DNA of 64,000 nt from Sphingosinicella sp. CPCC 101087 (GTDB lineage: Bacteria > Pseudomonadota > Alphaproteobacteria > Sphingomonadales > Sphingomonadaceae), in contig NZ_SBFF01000010.1 in NCBI RefSeq assembly GCF_004151485.1, forward strand, positions 62,352-126,351, read 5' to 3'. Positions 8,790 through 18,560 of the stretch are shown here, one piece after another. Positions within the stretch are counted from its first letter, which is position 1. Each line of letters starts with the position of its first letter. Both the position numbers and the translations under genes were made by a program. Below the pieces are notes generated by a model. The model was not told where the DNA came from, did not search any database, and was given only the letters and a program-made list of their open reading frames with translations.

Positions 8790-9212
8790 GTGGCCAGGGT
8801 CCTGATCGTCGAAGCGCGTTTCTACGCGCATCTCAACGACCTGCTGCTCGACGGCGCACGCGCCGCGATCGAAGCGGCGGGCCACAGCCACGAGACCGTC
8901 ACCGTCCCGGGCGCGCTCGAAATACCCGGGGCGATCGCCCTGGCGGCGGATAGCGGCCGCTACGACGCGTTCGTCGCTCTCGGCGTGGTGATCCGCGGCG
9001 AAACCTTTCATTTCGAGATCGTCGCGGGGGAAAGCGCGCGCGGACTGATGGCCCTCGGTCTCGACGGTCTCGCCATCGGCAACGGCATCCTCACCGTCGA
9101 GAACGAAGCTCAGGCGCTTACCCGCGCGCGGCCTGCCGAGAAGGACAAGGGCGGAGAGGCGGCGAAGGCCGCGCTGGCGATGCTGGACCTGAAGGAACGG
9201 TTCGGCCGCTAG
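8790..9212 (+). CDS. ribH: 6,7-dimethyl-8-ribityllumazine synthase
   Basis: Condenses the butanone phosphate made by RibB with the pyrimidine from the RibD branch; riboflavin synthase then uses the product. It has 140 residues, the normal length. Motifs are [33 protein letters not shown] (catalytic His) and [15 protein letters not shown]. It has a GTG start one base after the ribBX stop, implying translational coupling. Last gene of the riboflavin run. Confidence 0.96.
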   Translation: MARVLIVEARFYAHLNDLLLDGARAAIEAAGHSHETVTVPGALEIPGAIALAADSGRYDAFVALGVVIRGETFHFEIVAGESARGLMALGLDGLAIGNGILTVENEAQALTRARPAEKDKGGEAAKAALAMLDLKERFGR

Positions 9213-9325
9213 GGTCGCACAGCGTGAGACGGCCCGTCCCGGCCTGACGAGATTCCGCGCACATCTGGCGCCGGAGCAGAGTTCGCGTTGACGCGGATCA
9301 CGCTCCGTACCAAGCGCGAGCGGCC

Positions 9326-10222
9326 ATGCCCCTCCCCGCCCCGCCGCCGCGACTCGCCTTTCCTGCCTTGCTCGTCGCCAATCTGTTCCTGGCGCTTGGC
9401 CCCTGGCTGGTCCGTCTCGCCGACGTGGGGCCGACCGCGGCCGCCTTCTGGCGGCTTTCGCTGGCCGTGCCGTTCCTCGCCTTCTTCGCTCTCCGGGGGA
9501 GGCGCGGGCGCCCGTCGCCGGGCTGGGTGATGATCGGCGCGGTCGCCGTCGGCGGCCTGTTCTTCGCCGCCGACCTCGCCTCCTGGCACGAGAGCATTCT
9601 TCGCACCCGCCTCGCCAATGCAACCTTGTTCGGAAACTTCGCCAGCTTCCTGTTCGCCATCTACGGATTCCTGCTGATCCGACAGCTCCCGGGCCGGATC
9701 CAGAGCCTGGCCCTTCTGCTCGCCGCCATCGGCGCCGCCCTGCTGCTCGGCGGTAGTCTGCGTTTGTCGCCCGAGCGATTCACGGGCGACCTGCTCGCGA
9801 TCCTCGCCGCCTTCTTCTACACCCTGTATCTCGTCGCCGTGGACCGGGCGCGGCGGACAATGGCGCACTGGCCGGTACTCGCCGTCGCCAGCGCCGCGGG
9901 CGCGGTGCCGTTGCTGCTGCTCGCGCTGGCCCTCGGCGAGACGGTCATGCCGACCGACTGGACTCCGATCATCTTGCTGTCGATCAGCGGCCAGCTGATC
10001 GGACAGGGCCTGCTCGTCTATGCGATGGGTCATCTTTCACCGGTCGTCGTCGGCCTTTGCTTCCTCACTCAGCCAGTGGCCACGGCTGCCATCGGCTGGA
10101 TGGTCTATGACGAGCGGCTGAGTGCCGGCGATGGCCTGGGCGCATTGCTGATCTGCGCCGCCCTGGTGCTGATCCGGCTGCCGAGCCGCAGGGTTGCAAC
10201 CGAAGCGGCTCCGGCTCATTGA
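9326..10222 (+). CDS. DMT-superfamily (EamA) transporter
   Basis: Inner-membrane exporter-type protein of 298 residues with two EamA repeats and about ten hydrophobic helices, starting LAFPALLVANLFLALGPWLVRLADV. The conserved ends of the repeats appear as PTAAAFWRLSLAVPFLAF and FLTQPVATAAIGWMVYDERLS. Substrate cannot be predicted. It lies just after ribH on the same strand; whether it exports a flavin or is unrelated is unknown. No strong ribosome site precedes the ATG. The COQ9 gene starts 7 bp after its stop. Confidence 0.85.
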   Translation: MPLPAPPPRLAFPALLVANLFLALGPWLVRLADVGPTAAAFWRLSLAVPFLAFFALRGRRGRPSPGWVMIGAVAVGGLFFAADLASWHESILRTRLANATLFGNFASFLFAIYGFLLIRQLPGRIQSLALLLAAIGAALLLGGSLRLSPERFTGDLLAILAAFFYTLYLVAVDRARRTMAHWPVLAVASAAGAVPLLLLALALGETVMPTDWTPIILLSISGQLIGQGLLVYAMGHLSPVVVGLCFLTQPVATAAIGWMVYDERLSAGDGLGALLICAALVLIRLPSRRVATEAAPAH

Positions 10223-10229
10223 ACGGCCG

Positions 10230-10883
10230 ATGGTCGCGCCGCCCGACATGAACCTGGACGAACTTCGCGTCGCCCTCGCGCCGTTGCTGCCCGAGCATGC
10301 TGCCTTCGATGGCTGGTCGGACGAAGCTCTGGCGATGGCGGCCGATTCGCTCGGCGTACCGCCGGCGCGCGCGCGCCTCGCCTTCCCGGGTGGGCAGACG
10401 GACATGATCGACGCCTGGTTCGATTGGGTCGATCGGGCGATGCTCGCCGCTTTCTCACCCGAGCGTATCGCAGCGATGAAGGTCCGCGAGCGGATTCGTG
10501 AGCTGGTCATGTTCCGACTAGAGGCGATGCGCCCGCACCGCGAGGCGTTACGCCGGGCGCTGGCGATCCTCGCGATGCCGCAGAATCTCGCGACCGCGTC
10601 GAAACTCGCCTGGCGCGCTGCCGACCGGATGTGGCGGGTCGCGGGCGACACTGCGACCGATTTCAATCATTACAGCAAGCGAGCGATCCTCGTCGGCGTC
10701 TACGGCTCGACCAGTCTCGTCTTCCTGGACGACGCGGCCGACGACCTGATCGACACGCGCGCCTTTCTGGACCGGCGAATCGACGACGTGATGCGGTTCG
10801 AGAAGTTCAAGGCAAGCTGGCGCGGCACGCCTATGCCGTCGCTGAGCCGATTTCTGGGCCGGCTGCGCTACCCCGCAGTCTGA
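10230..10883 (+). CDS. COQ9-family protein
   Basis: A 217-residue member of the COQ9 family, lipid-binding all-helical proteins with a TetR-like fold that support ubiquinone synthesis (in mitochondria by presenting intermediates to COQ7). Recognised from PARARLAFPGGQTDMIDAWFDWVD, ASKLAWRAADRMWRVAGDTATDFNHYSKR and the end RYPAV. The start at 10230 is preferred; an ATG six codons later is also possible. It follows the DMT transporter closely and could share its message. Family call is firm, exact role inferred. Confidence 0.88.
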   Translation: MVAPPDMNLDELRVALAPLLPEHAAFDGWSDEALAMAADSLGVPPARARLAFPGGQTDMIDAWFDWVDRAMLAAFSPERIAAMKVRERIRELVMFRLEAMRPHREALRRALAILAMPQNLATASKLAWRAADRMWRVAGDTATDFNHYSKRAILVGVYGSTSLVFLDDAADDLIDTRAFLDRRIDDVMRFEKFKASWRGTPMPSLSRFLGRLRYPAV

Positions 10884-10901
10884 GTGCTGGCAAACCCTCG
10901 C

Positions 10902-10920
10902 GCTATTGATAATCAGTCGC
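10902..10920. promoter_or_regulatory. Possible Fur box upstream of the FTR1 iron permease
   Basis: The palindromic core TGATAATCA (10907-10915) equals the centre of the classical 19-bp Fur consensus; the outer positions match poorly. It sits 44 bp before the TTG start of the iron permease gene, where an iron-responsive operator is expected. Function is inference. Confidence 0.35.
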
Positions 10921-10963
10921 ACCAAAGCTAATCACGGCTGATCGAAAGCGGTGGGGAAGCCCT

Positions 10964-12892
10964 TTGATCTCGGTTCTTAGAAGGTTCGGCCTTGCTCTGA
11001 TGCTGATTGTCGCCGCCGCCTTGCCGGCGGCCGCGCAAGCCGATGACGCAGCAGTCCAGACGACTTGGCGACTTCTCGATTATGTCGCCGTGGACTATCG
11101 CGAAGCCGTCGCGGACGGGCGCATCGTCAACCAGCTCGAGTATGACGAGATGCGCGAGTTCACCGCTGCCGTTACCCATCGGCTGGCGGTCCTTCCCGAG
11201 CATCCGGATCGCGCCGGCCTGGTCGAGGCGGCGCGGGCGATCGAGGCCGCTGTGGTGCGCCGTGCGCCCCCGGCCGAGGTGGAGCGCAGTGCACGCGCTC
11301 TGGCGGAGCGCCTGCTCGCCGCATATCCGGTGCCGCTCGGACCTCCCGCTTTGCCGGACCTGGCGCGCGGCGCCGCACTCTACGCCGAGCAATGCGCGGC
11401 ATGCCACGGGCCCGATGGTGCCGCGAAGGTTCCGGTCGCAGCGGAGCTCGATCCGCCGCCGATCGACTTCACCGATCGCGCCCGGGCACGCGAGCGCAGC
11501 GTCTTCGCCCTCTATCAGGTGACGAGCCAGGGTCTCGAGGAAACGGCGATGCAGAGCTTCGCCCATCTCAGCCCGGAGGACCGCTGGGCGGTCGCATTCC
11601 ACGCCGGCCGCTTCGCGTTTCCGCAGGCGCTCGCAGCGGAAGGGGAGCGGATCTGGCGTAGCGACGCGTCGGTCCGGGCGTCGGTTCCGGACCTCGAGAC
11701 GCTCGTCGGATTGACCCCGGCAGCGCTTGCCGCGCAAATCGGAGACGAACGGGCTACCGCGGTAACGGCTTTCCTGCGCGCCAATCCCGAGGTGGTGGCG
11801 CAGGCAGCCGGCGCCGGCACGCTGGCCACGGCACGCGCTCGGCTGAACGAGAGTCTCGCCGCCTATCGGGGGGGAGACCACGACCAGGCCGCCGAACTCG
11901 CGCTCGCCGCCTATCTGGACGGTTTCGAACCCGTCGAGGCCTTGCTCGGCGCGCGCGATTCGAGCCTGGTCGCTGAAGTTGAACGGGAGATGGGAGGGCT
12001 TCGCGCCGCGATCGGCCGCGGCGTCCCGGTGGACGAGGTTTCCGAACGAGTCGGGCGGCTGCAAGCCTTGTTCGACCAGGCCGAGACGCAGCTCGCTCCC
12101 GAAGCGGGCAGTGGCGCCACCACCTTCGCCGGTGCGTTCGCCATCCTGCTCCGGGAGGGGCTGGAGGCGTTGCTCATCGTCGTCGCGATGATCACCTTTC
12201 TGATCCGCGCCGAGCGCCGCGACCTGCTGGTGTGGGTCCATGCAGGCTGGATCGCCGCCTTGGCCGGCGGGGTCGCCACCTGGTGGATCGCCAGCCATTT
12301 CATCGCGATCAGCGGTGCCGATCGCGAGCTCACCGAGGGATTTGGCGCGCTGCTCGCGGCGGTGGTCCTCCTGTTCGTCGGCATCTGGATGCACGACAAG
12401 GCCCAGGCCGGCGCCTGGCAGGCCTATGTCCAGGCGAAGCTGGACCGGGCGCTCGGCCTCGGCTCGGCCTGGCTCCTCTTCGGGCTCGCCTTCGTCGCCG
12501 TCTATCGCGAAGTGTTCGAAACGATCATCTTCTTCGCCGCCTTGGGAGCGCAGGGCCAAGGGACGGCGATGCTCGGCGGCGCCGCGGCCGCGACCGTCTT
12601 GCTCGCCCTGATCGCTTGGGCGATGCTGCGACTTGGGCGGAGGCTGCCGATCGCCAAATTCTTCCAGTATAGCGCTGCCCTGATCGCGGTATTGGCCGTT
12701 GTGCTCGCCGGCAAGGGCGTCGCCGCCCTCCAGGAAGCGGGCTTGTTCGGCGTCACCCCGCTCGAAGGCTTCCCGCGCAGCGAGATTCTCGGCATCTATC
12801 CGACCCTGGAGACGATCGCGGCGCAGTTGGCCATGGCGCTGCTGCTCGCCGCCGGATTCCTTCGGGCACGCCGCCGCGCCGCGGTGGCTTGA
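10964..12892 (+). CDS. FTR1-family iron permease with N-terminal cytochrome c domain
   Basis: Probable high-affinity iron uptake protein of 642 residues. A signal peptide (to about residue 26, ending PAAAQA) leads to a periplasmic region with one c-type haem site CAACH (about residues 144-148) and downstream helices. The FTR1 membrane domain begins near residue 390 and carries both iron-binding REXXE motifs: REGLE (~396) and REVFE (~514). The haem domain may oxidise Fe(II) or pass electrons, as proposed for bacterial FTR1 partners. TTG start with GGGGAAG upstream; an internal ATG at 11000 would truncate the signal peptide. A Fur-like site lies upstream. Confidence 0.9.
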   Translation: MISVLRRFGLALMLIVAAALPAAAQADDAAVQTTWRLLDYVAVDYREAVADGRIVNQLEYDEMREFTAAVTHRLAVLPEHPDRAGLVEAARAIEAAVVRRAPPAEVERSARALAERLLAAYPVPLGPPALPDLARGAALYAEQCAACHGPDGAAKVPVAAELDPPPIDFTDRARARERSVFALYQVTSQGLEETAMQSFAHLSPEDRWAVAFHAGRFAFPQALAAEGERIWRSDASVRASVPDLETLVGLTPAALAAQIGDERATAVTAFLRANPEVVAQAAGAGTLATARARLNESLAAYRGGDHDQAAELALAAYLDGFEPVEALLGARDSSLVAEVEREMGGLRAAIGRGVPVDEVSERVGRLQALFDQAETQLAPEAGSGATTFAGAFAILLREGLEALLIVVAMITFLIRAERRDLLVWVHAGWIAALAGGVATWWIASHFIAISGADRELTEGFGALLAAVVLLFVGIWMHDKAQAGAWQAYVQAKLDRALGLGSAWLLFGLAFVAVYREVFETIIFFAALGAQGQGTAMLGGAAAATVLLALIAWAMLRLGRRLPIAKFFQYSAALIAVLAVVLAGKGVAALQEAGLFGVTPLEGFPRSEILGIYPTLETIAAQLAMALLLAAGFLRARRRAAVA

Positions 12893-13009
12893 CCAGGGGC
12901 TCGCACCGGAAGGTCGCGTTGCGCCGGGTCGATGGAGAACGTAGAGAGAACGGCCTTGGCGGGCGCGGCGGGCTGGCCTATGCGCGAGTCGCGCAATGAG
13001 GAGAAGAAG

Positions 13010-13486
13010 ATGGCGGGCGTGAACAAGGTGATACTGGTCGGCAATCTCGGGGACGATCCCGAGGCGCGCTCGCTCAACAATGGCGGCGAGGTGGTCAACC
13101 TGCGCGTCGCTACTTCGGAGACGTGGAAGGACCGCGACGGCAATCGCCAGGAGCGGACCGAATGGCACCGCGTCGTCATCTTCAACGAGAATCTCGGCCG
13201 CGTCGCGAAGCAGTATCTGCGCAAGGGTTCCAAGGTCTATCTCGAAGGCCAGCTCCAGACCCGCAAATGGACCGACCAGAGCGGCCAGGATCGCTATTCG
13301 ACCGAAATCGTCCTGCAGCGCTTCCGCGGCGAGTTGGTGCTGCTCGACCGGCGTGAGGGCGGCGGTGGCGGGGAGGATTTCGGCGGAAGCTATGGCGGCT
13401 CGAGCGACTTTGGCGGCGGATCGCGCCCTGCCTCGAAACCTCAGCCGGCTTTTGACAGCGACCTGGACGACGACGTGCCGTTCTGA
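13010..13486 (+). CDS. ssb: Single-stranded DNA-binding protein
   Basis: Binds and protects single-stranded DNA in replication, repair and recombination, acting as a tetramer. It has 158 residues: OB-fold residues 1-110 ([44 protein letters not shown]), a glycine-rich linker, and the acidic tip DDDVPF that recruits partner proteins (DDDIPF in E. coli). The ATG with AGGAGAAG upstream is chosen although the frame stays open 78 bp further upstream. Monocistronic and convergent with the DUF177 gene. Confidence 0.96.
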   Translation: MAGVNKVILVGNLGDDPEARSLNNGGEVVNLRVATSETWKDRDGNRQERTEWHRVVIFNENLGRVAKQYLRKGSKVYLEGQLQTRKWTDQSGQDRYSTEIVLQRFRGELVLLDRREGGGGGEDFGGSYGGSSDFGGGSRPASKPQPAFDSDLDDDVPF

Positions 13487-13541
13487 CGGACCCGACCGGC
13501 CGTCGGCGGGCGAGGGCCGGCTCCATCCGCCTTCGGATCAG

Positions 13542-14075
13542 CTAATCCTGCTTTCTCATCTTGTCCCTGAGTGCCGCCAGGGCACCGAAGGGACCGGCTT
13601 CCTCCTCGCTCTTCACGCCCGCCGCCTTCAGCGCCTCGGCGGCATTGGGCGCGCGCGGGAACGGGTCGAGGCTCAGTGACAGTGTCTCGGCGACCGCCTC
13701 GCCGACATCGACGGCGCCGCCCTCGTAGAAGACGACATCGAGTTCGGCCTCGCTGAGCTCGACCTCCTCGTCCGGCCGTCCGTCGGAGGGCAGCGGACGG
13801 AAGGAGATTTCGAACGGCTCGTCGACGCTCGCCCTCACGGGGTCCCCGCTGGCGACGCAGCTCTGCATGACCGAGGCGGTGACCCGGCCGCGGGCGACGA
13901 CCTCCTCATCCCTCCGCGACAGCGCCGCCGTGGCCGCCAGTCGGCCGATCTCGACCAGGCCGAACCGGCGGGCCAATGCGGCACGCTCCTCCGGGTCGGC
14001 CTCGATCTCGACCGTGCGCGGCTCGGCGCCGAGCGCGTCGACGCGGAAAGGCCGGCTGAACTCTGCCCTGGTCAT
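13542..14075 (-). CDS. DUF177 (YceD-like) protein
   Basis: A 177-residue YceD/DUF177 protein. The alphaproteobacterial form is recognised from SRPFRVDALG, the VTASVMQSCVASGDPV segment with its conserved cysteine, ISFRPLP and ETLSLSLDPFPRAP. In many bacteria yceD precedes rpmF and influences 23S rRNA expression; rpmF is not next to it here. Its ATG overlaps the TGA of the upstream chaperone gene (TGATG), so the two are translationally coupled. Confidence 0.85.
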   Translation of the reverse strand: MTRAEFSRPFRVDALGAEPRTVEIEADPEERAALARRFGLVEIGRLAATAALSRRDEEVVARGRVTASVMQSCVASGDPVRASVDEPFEISFRPLPSDGRPDEEVELSEAELDVVFYEGGAVDVGEAVAETLSLSLDPFPRAPNAAEALKAAGVKSEEEAGPFGALAALRDKMRKQD

Positions 14076-14611
14076 CACGCCGCCACCTCGCCCGCAAGCA
14101 GGGTATCGAGCGGCTGCGCGTCGATCGCTCGGCTCAGCCGCTCCAGCCGCCCGGCCACCCAGGCCAGGGCTTCTTCCGACGGAGGCGAATCATGATAGAT
14201 GTTGCGCCTTGCCGCCGCAGCGAACCCGGCTTCCCCGGCGCGGGCGGCTCGCAGCGCCGTCAGCCGGCCGCCGAGCGCGCCCATCATTCGCCCGACATGC
14301 TTGCCGACCACGTAATCGCCGATCCCGATCTGCCTGAGACTGGAATCCATGTCGTCGACGAACAGTTCGGTAAGCAGCACCGACGGCTCACGCCCGGCAT
14401 CACCCTCCGACTCCAGCCGCAGCAGCACCAAGGCGGTGATCGCGGCGACCATGTCGAATCGGCCGCCGACCGTGTCGGGAACCCCGCCTTCGCGATACCA
14501 GCCCGGCTCGCGCGCGGCGGCGACGATCGCGCGGTAGAGCGGATCATAGGCTCGGCGGGGGTCCGTCCGGCCGAAGATGCGCTGCAGGAAAGACAAAGGC
14601 TTCCTATCCAA
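14075..14611 (-). CDS. Ubiquinol-cytochrome c chaperone (CBP3/UQCC1-like)
   Basis: A 178-residue homologue of the assembly factor that helps make cytochrome b of the bc1 complex. Recognisable segments are YDPLYRAIVAAAREPGWYREGGVPDTVGGR and ELFVDDMDSSLRQIGIGDYVVGKHV. The TTG start at 14611 is the only reasonable start codon before the conserved FLQRIFGR; no strong ribosome site is visible. It is coupled to the DUF177 gene and divergent from bamE across a 107-bp region. Confidence 0.87.
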   Translation of the reverse strand: MDRKPLSFLQRIFGRTDPRRAYDPLYRAIVAAAREPGWYREGGVPDTVGGRFDMVAAITALVLLRLESEGDAGREPSVLLTELFVDDMDSSLRQIGIGDYVVGKHVGRMMGALGGRLTALRAARAGEAGFAAAARRNIYHDSPPSEEALAWVAGRLERLSRAIDAQPLDTLLAGEVAA

Positions 14612-14718
14612 AGGATTGAAAATTGCGGCGCTTGCGCCGGTTAGGCGATGTTCATATTGGAGAGGCTAGTCAAGACCGGGTGCACGGGCGCCGCGACCAT
14701 CCAGGAGAGTTTAGCCAG

Positions 14719-15198
14719 ATGAGCCTGCCGACCGCATCGCGTGCCGTCACGATCGCCCTGCTCGGCGCGACCGTGCTGGCGGCCGGCTGCGCGCCGATCC
14801 GCACCCATCAGGGCTACGTGATGGACGAGACTCTCGTCGCCGCCATCCAGCCTGGGGTCGATAATCGCGATTCGGTGGTCGGCACGTTGGGCCGCCCCAC
14901 CTTTGTGGGGCAGTTCGATCAGCGCGACTGGTATTATGTGTCGCGCGACACCCGTCAGCTCGCCTTCAACATGCCTCGGCCCACCGATCATGACGTTCTC
15001 CACATAAGGTTCGACGAGGCCGGCAATGTCGAGCGGGTCGAGCGGACCGGCATGGACCTGGTGGTCAACATCGATCCGATGAGCGAGGAGACGCCGACTC
15101 TCGGCCGCGAACGCAGCCTGTTCCGCGAGCTGTTCGGCAATATCGGCGCCGTCGGCCAGGCCGGCCGGGGCGGCCAGACCGCCGACAACCCGCAATAG
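14719..15198 (+). CDS. bamE: Outer-membrane assembly lipoprotein BamE
   Basis: Lipoprotein subunit of the BAM complex that inserts beta-barrel proteins in the outer membrane. It has 159 residues with a signal peptide and lipobox LAAGC (lipidated Cys24), then the SmpA/OmlA fold: ETLVAAIQPGVDNRDSVVGTLGRPTF and DWYYVSRDTRQLAF. The acidic residues after Cys fit outer-membrane sorting. The open frame extends upstream, but the ATG at 14719 begins the signal peptide. It is convergent with the malic enzyme gene. Confidence 0.92.
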   Translation: MSLPTASRAVTIALLGATVLAAGCAPIRTHQGYVMDETLVAAIQPGVDNRDSVVGTLGRPTFVGQFDQRDWYYVSRDTRQLAFNMPRPTDHDVLHIRFDEAGNVERVERTGMDLVVNIDPMSEETPTLGRERSLFRELFGNIGAVGQAGRGGQTADNPQ

Positions 15199-15199
15199 G

Positions 15200-15217
15200 C
15201 CCCGGCGCAATCCGGGG
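15200..15217. terminator. Hairpin between convergent bamE and malic enzyme genes
   Basis: CCCCGG-CGCAAT-CCGGGG forms a 6-bp GC stem in the 21-bp gap between the two convergent stops. There is no T-run on either side, so it is a weak candidate for a bidirectional terminator. Confidence 0.35.
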
Positions 15218-15219
15218 GT

Positions 15220-17487
15220 CTATCGCACGATCCGCCCTGCCGCGAGCACGGCGAGCGTCATCAGGTCGGACGCGCTTGCGGTCATCGAGGCGATCTGGAC
15301 CTGCTGCTTCATGCCGACCAGGATCGGCCCGATCTGGGCGTCCCCGCCAAGCTCCTTGAGCAGCTTGGCGGCGATGTTCGCGGTTTGCAGGCCCGGCATG
15401 ACCAGCACGTTTGCCGGCCCGGTCAGCCGGCTGAACGGATAGACGCGCTGGAGCACTGGATTGAGCGCGACATCCGCGGCCATCTCCCCCTCATATTCGA
15501 AATCGACATGGTCGCGGCTGTCGAGCAGCCGCACGGCATTGCGGATCCGCTCGAGATAATTGCCCTCGGGGTTGCCGAAGTTGGAGTAGGACAGGAAGGC
15601 GACGCGCGGCTCGTGGCCCATCCGGCGGGCGACCGAAGCGGTCTGCTCCGCGATCTGAGCCAGCTGCTCGGCGGTCGGGCGCTCGGTGACCGTCGTGTCC
15701 GCAATGAAGACGGTATGGCTCTGGCCGACCAGGACATGTACCCCGAAGGGGGTGATACCGTCCTGGGGATCCAGCACCCGGCGGATCTGCCGCAAATTCT
15801 GGGCATAAGTGCGGGTGATTCCGGTGATCATCGCATCCGCCTCGCCAACCGCGAGCAGGCAAGCCGCGAAGATGTTTCGGTCCTGATTCACCATCCGCTC
15901 CACCTCCCGGTGAAGGTAGCCGCGGCGCTGGAGCCGGGCGTAGAGATAGTCGGCAAGCTCGGACACGCGAGGATAATTGCGGCTGTTATAAACCTCGAAG
16001 GATTCCGGATATTCCACGCCGAGCGCACGCAACCGGTCATGCACGTCGTCGCGGCCGACGAGCACCGGAATTCCGTAGCCGCCGTCGCGGAAGGCGATCG
16101 CCGCGCGAAGCACGACATCCTCCTCCCCTTCCGCGAACAGCACCCGCCGCGGATCCGCTCTCGCCGCGTCGTAAGCGAGGCTCAGCACCGAGGTGGTCGG
16201 GTTGAGGCGCGCGCGTAGGATCGTGCGATAGCCGTCGAGATCCTCGATGGGCTTTTGCGCGACTCCGCTGTCCATCGCCGCCTTGGCCACCGCCGCGGGC
16301 ACGACCTCCATCAGCCGCGGGTCGAACGGCGCCGGGATGATATAATCGGCGCCAAAGGTATGGGCCTTGCCGCCATAAGCGGCGGCGACCTCTTCGGGCA
16401 CCTGCTGGCGGGCCAGGTCTGCCAGCGCCTGCGCGGCAGCGATCTTCATCTCGTCGTTGATCGTCGTGGCCCGCACGTCGAGCGCGCCGCGGAAGATGAA
16501 GGGAAAGCCGAGGACGTTGTTGACCTGGTTCGGATAGTCGGAACGGCCCGTCGCAACGATCGCATCGGGCCGTGCCGCCTTGGCCTCGGGCGGCAATATT
16601 TCCGGATCGGGATTGGCCATTGCGAAGATGATCGGGCTCTTCGCCATGTCCTTGACCATTTCGGGCTTGAGCGCACCCGCCGCGGAGAGGCCGAGAAAGA
16701 CGTCCGCGCCCTTCAGGGCTTCGGTCAGCGTCCGGGCTTCGGTATCGGCGGCATGGGCAGACTTCCACTGGTCCATACCCTCCTCGCGCCCCTGGTAGAT
16801 GACGCCCTTGCGGTCGCACATGATGACATGGTCGTGGCGAACGCCCATCGCCTTGATGAGCTCGGTGCAGGCGATCGCCGCCGCACCGGCGCCATTGACG
16901 ACCACCCTCACGTCCTTGAGGTCGCGCCGGGTGAGGTAGCAGGCGTTGATCAGCCCGGCCGCAGTGATGATCGCGGTGCCGTGCTGGTCGTCGTGGAAGA
17001 CCGGGATGTTCATGCGTTCGCGAAGAGTCTGCTCGATGATGAAGCAGGCCGGTGCGGCGATGTCCTCCAGGTTGATGCCGCCGAAGCTGGGCTCGAGCAG
17101 CTCGACGGCGTCGATGAAGCGATCGACATCCTCGGTCGCCAGCTCCAGGTCGATGGAATCCACGTCGGCGAAGCGCTTGAACAGCACCGCCTTGCCTTCC
17201 ATCACGGGCTTGGAGGCCAGAGCGCCGAGATTGCCGAGGCCCAATATGGCCGTACCGTTCGAGATGACGGCGACGAGATTGCCCTTTGCGGTATAATCGT
17301 AGGCAAGGCTCGGATTTTCGGCAATCGCCCGGACCGGTACGGCGACGCCGGGCGAGTAAGCCAGGCTGAGGTCGCGTTGCGTCGCCATCGGCTTGGAGGC
17401 GACGATTTCGATCTTGCCGGGGCGCCCGGACGCGTGAAATTCCAGCGCCTCGGCTTCCGAAAATTTGACGTTGCTGCCCTCGCTCAT
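15220..17487 (-). CDS. maeB: NADP-dependent malic enzyme with C-terminal phosphotransacetylase-like domain
   Basis: Oxidatively decarboxylates malate to pyruvate, yielding NADPH. At 755 residues it is the long MaeB type. Residues ~20-150 form the malic domain ([45 protein letters not shown]); the NAD(P) domain contains [16 protein letters not shown]. From about residue 430 a PTA-like domain follows ([16 protein letters not shown]), which in related enzymes binds acetyl-CoA as an allosteric sensor and is not catalytic. Single-gene unit on the minus strand. Confidence 0.95.
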   Translation of the reverse strand: MSEGSNVKFSEAEALEFHASGRPGKIEIVASKPMATQRDLSLAYSPGVAVPVRAIAENPSLAYDYTAKGNLVAVISNGTAILGLGNLGALASKPVMEGKAVLFKRFADVDSIDLELATEDVDRFIDAVELLEPSFGGINLEDIAAPACFIIEQTLRERMNIPVFHDDQHGTAIITAAGLINACYLTRRDLKDVRVVVNGAGAAAIACTELIKAMGVRHDHVIMCDRKGVIYQGREEGMDQWKSAHAADTEARTLTEALKGADVFLGLSAAGALKPEMVKDMAKSPIIFAMANPDPEILPPEAKAARPDAIVATGRSDYPNQVNNVLGFPFIFRGALDVRATTINDEMKIAAAQALADLARQQVPEEVAAAYGGKAHTFGADYIIPAPFDPRLMEVVPAAVAKAAMDSGVAQKPIEDLDGYRTILRARLNPTTSVLSLAYDAARADPRRVLFAEGEEDVVLRAAIAFRDGGYGIPVLVGRDDVHDRLRALGVEYPESFEVYNSRNYPRVSELADYLYARLQRRGYLHREVERMVNQDRNIFAACLLAVGEADAMITGITRTYAQNLRQIRRVLDPQDGITPFGVHVLVGQSHTVFIADTTVTERPTAEQLAQIAEQTASVARRMGHEPRVAFLSYSNFGNPEGNYLERIRNAVRLLDSRDHVDFEYEGEMAADVALNPVLQRVYPFSRLTGPANVLVMPGLQTANIAAKLLKELGGDAQIGPILVGMKQQVQIASMTASASDLMTLAVLAAGRIVR

Positions 17488-17563
17488 CCCGCGCGCTCCT
17501 CACCAGTTGAGAAGCTCTTGGCTGCGTTCAGCCGGCTTCGCAAGGGCGTGGCGCGGTTGGGCT

Positions 17564-18472
17564 CTAGAAGGCGATTCCCGGGCGCAGGACGAACTGGAAG
17601 ACCAGCAGCAGGATCATGAGCGAGACGAGCGGCCCCACGAGCGAGCCGGCGAGCGACCGCGCGCCTGCCGCGATTCCCGCGGTGCGCCACGCATTGGCCT
17701 GGATCCAGCCAATTCCGGCGACGGTCACGATGAGCGGTGGGAGGACGACCTCGATCGCCTCGCGGGGCATCCGGAACGGGACGATGAGGAGGATAGCCGC
17801 CAAAGCCGGCAGGGTCGCGATCCGCAACATGAAGCCGCTGCGCGCGCCGGGCGCGGCGATTCGGCCCGCATCGTCGGCCAGGGCGAGAAGCGGCCGCGTC
17901 AGCGCCAAGCCTGCCGCGATCATGGCGACGAGGGCGACGAGGGCGGCGGCCGCCTTGGCGGCAGGGCTCATCTGCAGATAATCCATCGCCATGCCGACGT
18001 CATTGGCGGGCAGGATGGCGCCGATGACGACTTGCGTCAGCGCCATGAACAGCCCGTGATAGGCCATCCAGACGATGAACAGCCGCGTATTCGACGACTG
18101 GCCGGCTCCCGCGCGCGCGAGCACCGCGAACAGAAGGCCGGTGAGCAGGGTCGCCACCGCACCGGTACCCTGGAACAGGGAAGCGAGCGGATGATCGCCC
18201 TCCCAGGCGTGATTGTTGTGGTAGAGGACCGGATGGATGCCCGGCGCGAGCGCCTTGGGCACGACCAGGAACAGCTCCTGAATGAAGAAGACGATGTTGA
18301 AGGTGAGGGCATAAAGGAGCGACGAGCGCAGGCTCACCTGCCAGTCCCAGGGCCACCTGCGCGGCGGCGCGGCGGCGGCGCCGCGTCCGAACAGCCCGGC
18401 CAGGCCGAACGTCAACGGGCCGCCGATCGCGACGGCGACAAACAGGATGGCGATTGCTTCCTCGTGCCCCAT
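17564..18472 (-). CDS. Multi-pass membrane protein of unknown function
   Basis: Not recognised. It has 302 residues with about eight predicted membrane helices, starting [22 protein letters not shown] polar loop after the second helix contains the striking [23 protein letters not shown], rich in His, Asn and Trp, which could form a metal or cofactor site. Codon use is native. It is divergent from mutS with 88 bp between the starts, and no partner gene is evident. An uncharacterised but apparently genuine gene. Confidence 0.7.
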   Translation of the reverse strand: MGHEEAIAILFVAVAIGGPLTFGLAGLFGRGAAAAPPRRWPWDWQVSLRSSLLYALTFNIVFFIQELFLVVPKALAPGIHPVLYHNNHAWEGDHPLASLFQGTGAVATLLTGLLFAVLARAGAGQSSNTRLFIVWMAYHGLFMALTQVVIGAILPANDVGMAMDYLQMSPAAKAAAALVALVAMIAAGLALTRPLLALADDAGRIAAPGARSGFMLRIATLPALAAILLIVPFRMPREAIEVVLPPLIVTVAGIGWIQANAWRTAGIAAGARSLAGSLVGPLVSLMILLLVFQFVLRPGIAF

Positions 18473-18560
18473 CGGCTGTCGCCGTGCTAACGCCCTCGCC
18501 CGTCGCGTTCAATCGCCTGGGCGGTTTCGCATCCGCGGCAAAGCCACTATCGATCGGCTA

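Noticed and set aside
10928-13168. Minus-strand 746-residue frame antisense to the FTR1 and ssb genes
   Set aside because: Composition is Arg/Asp/Gly-rich without motifs, as expected from a high-GC gene read antisense; the plus-strand genes have clear domains.
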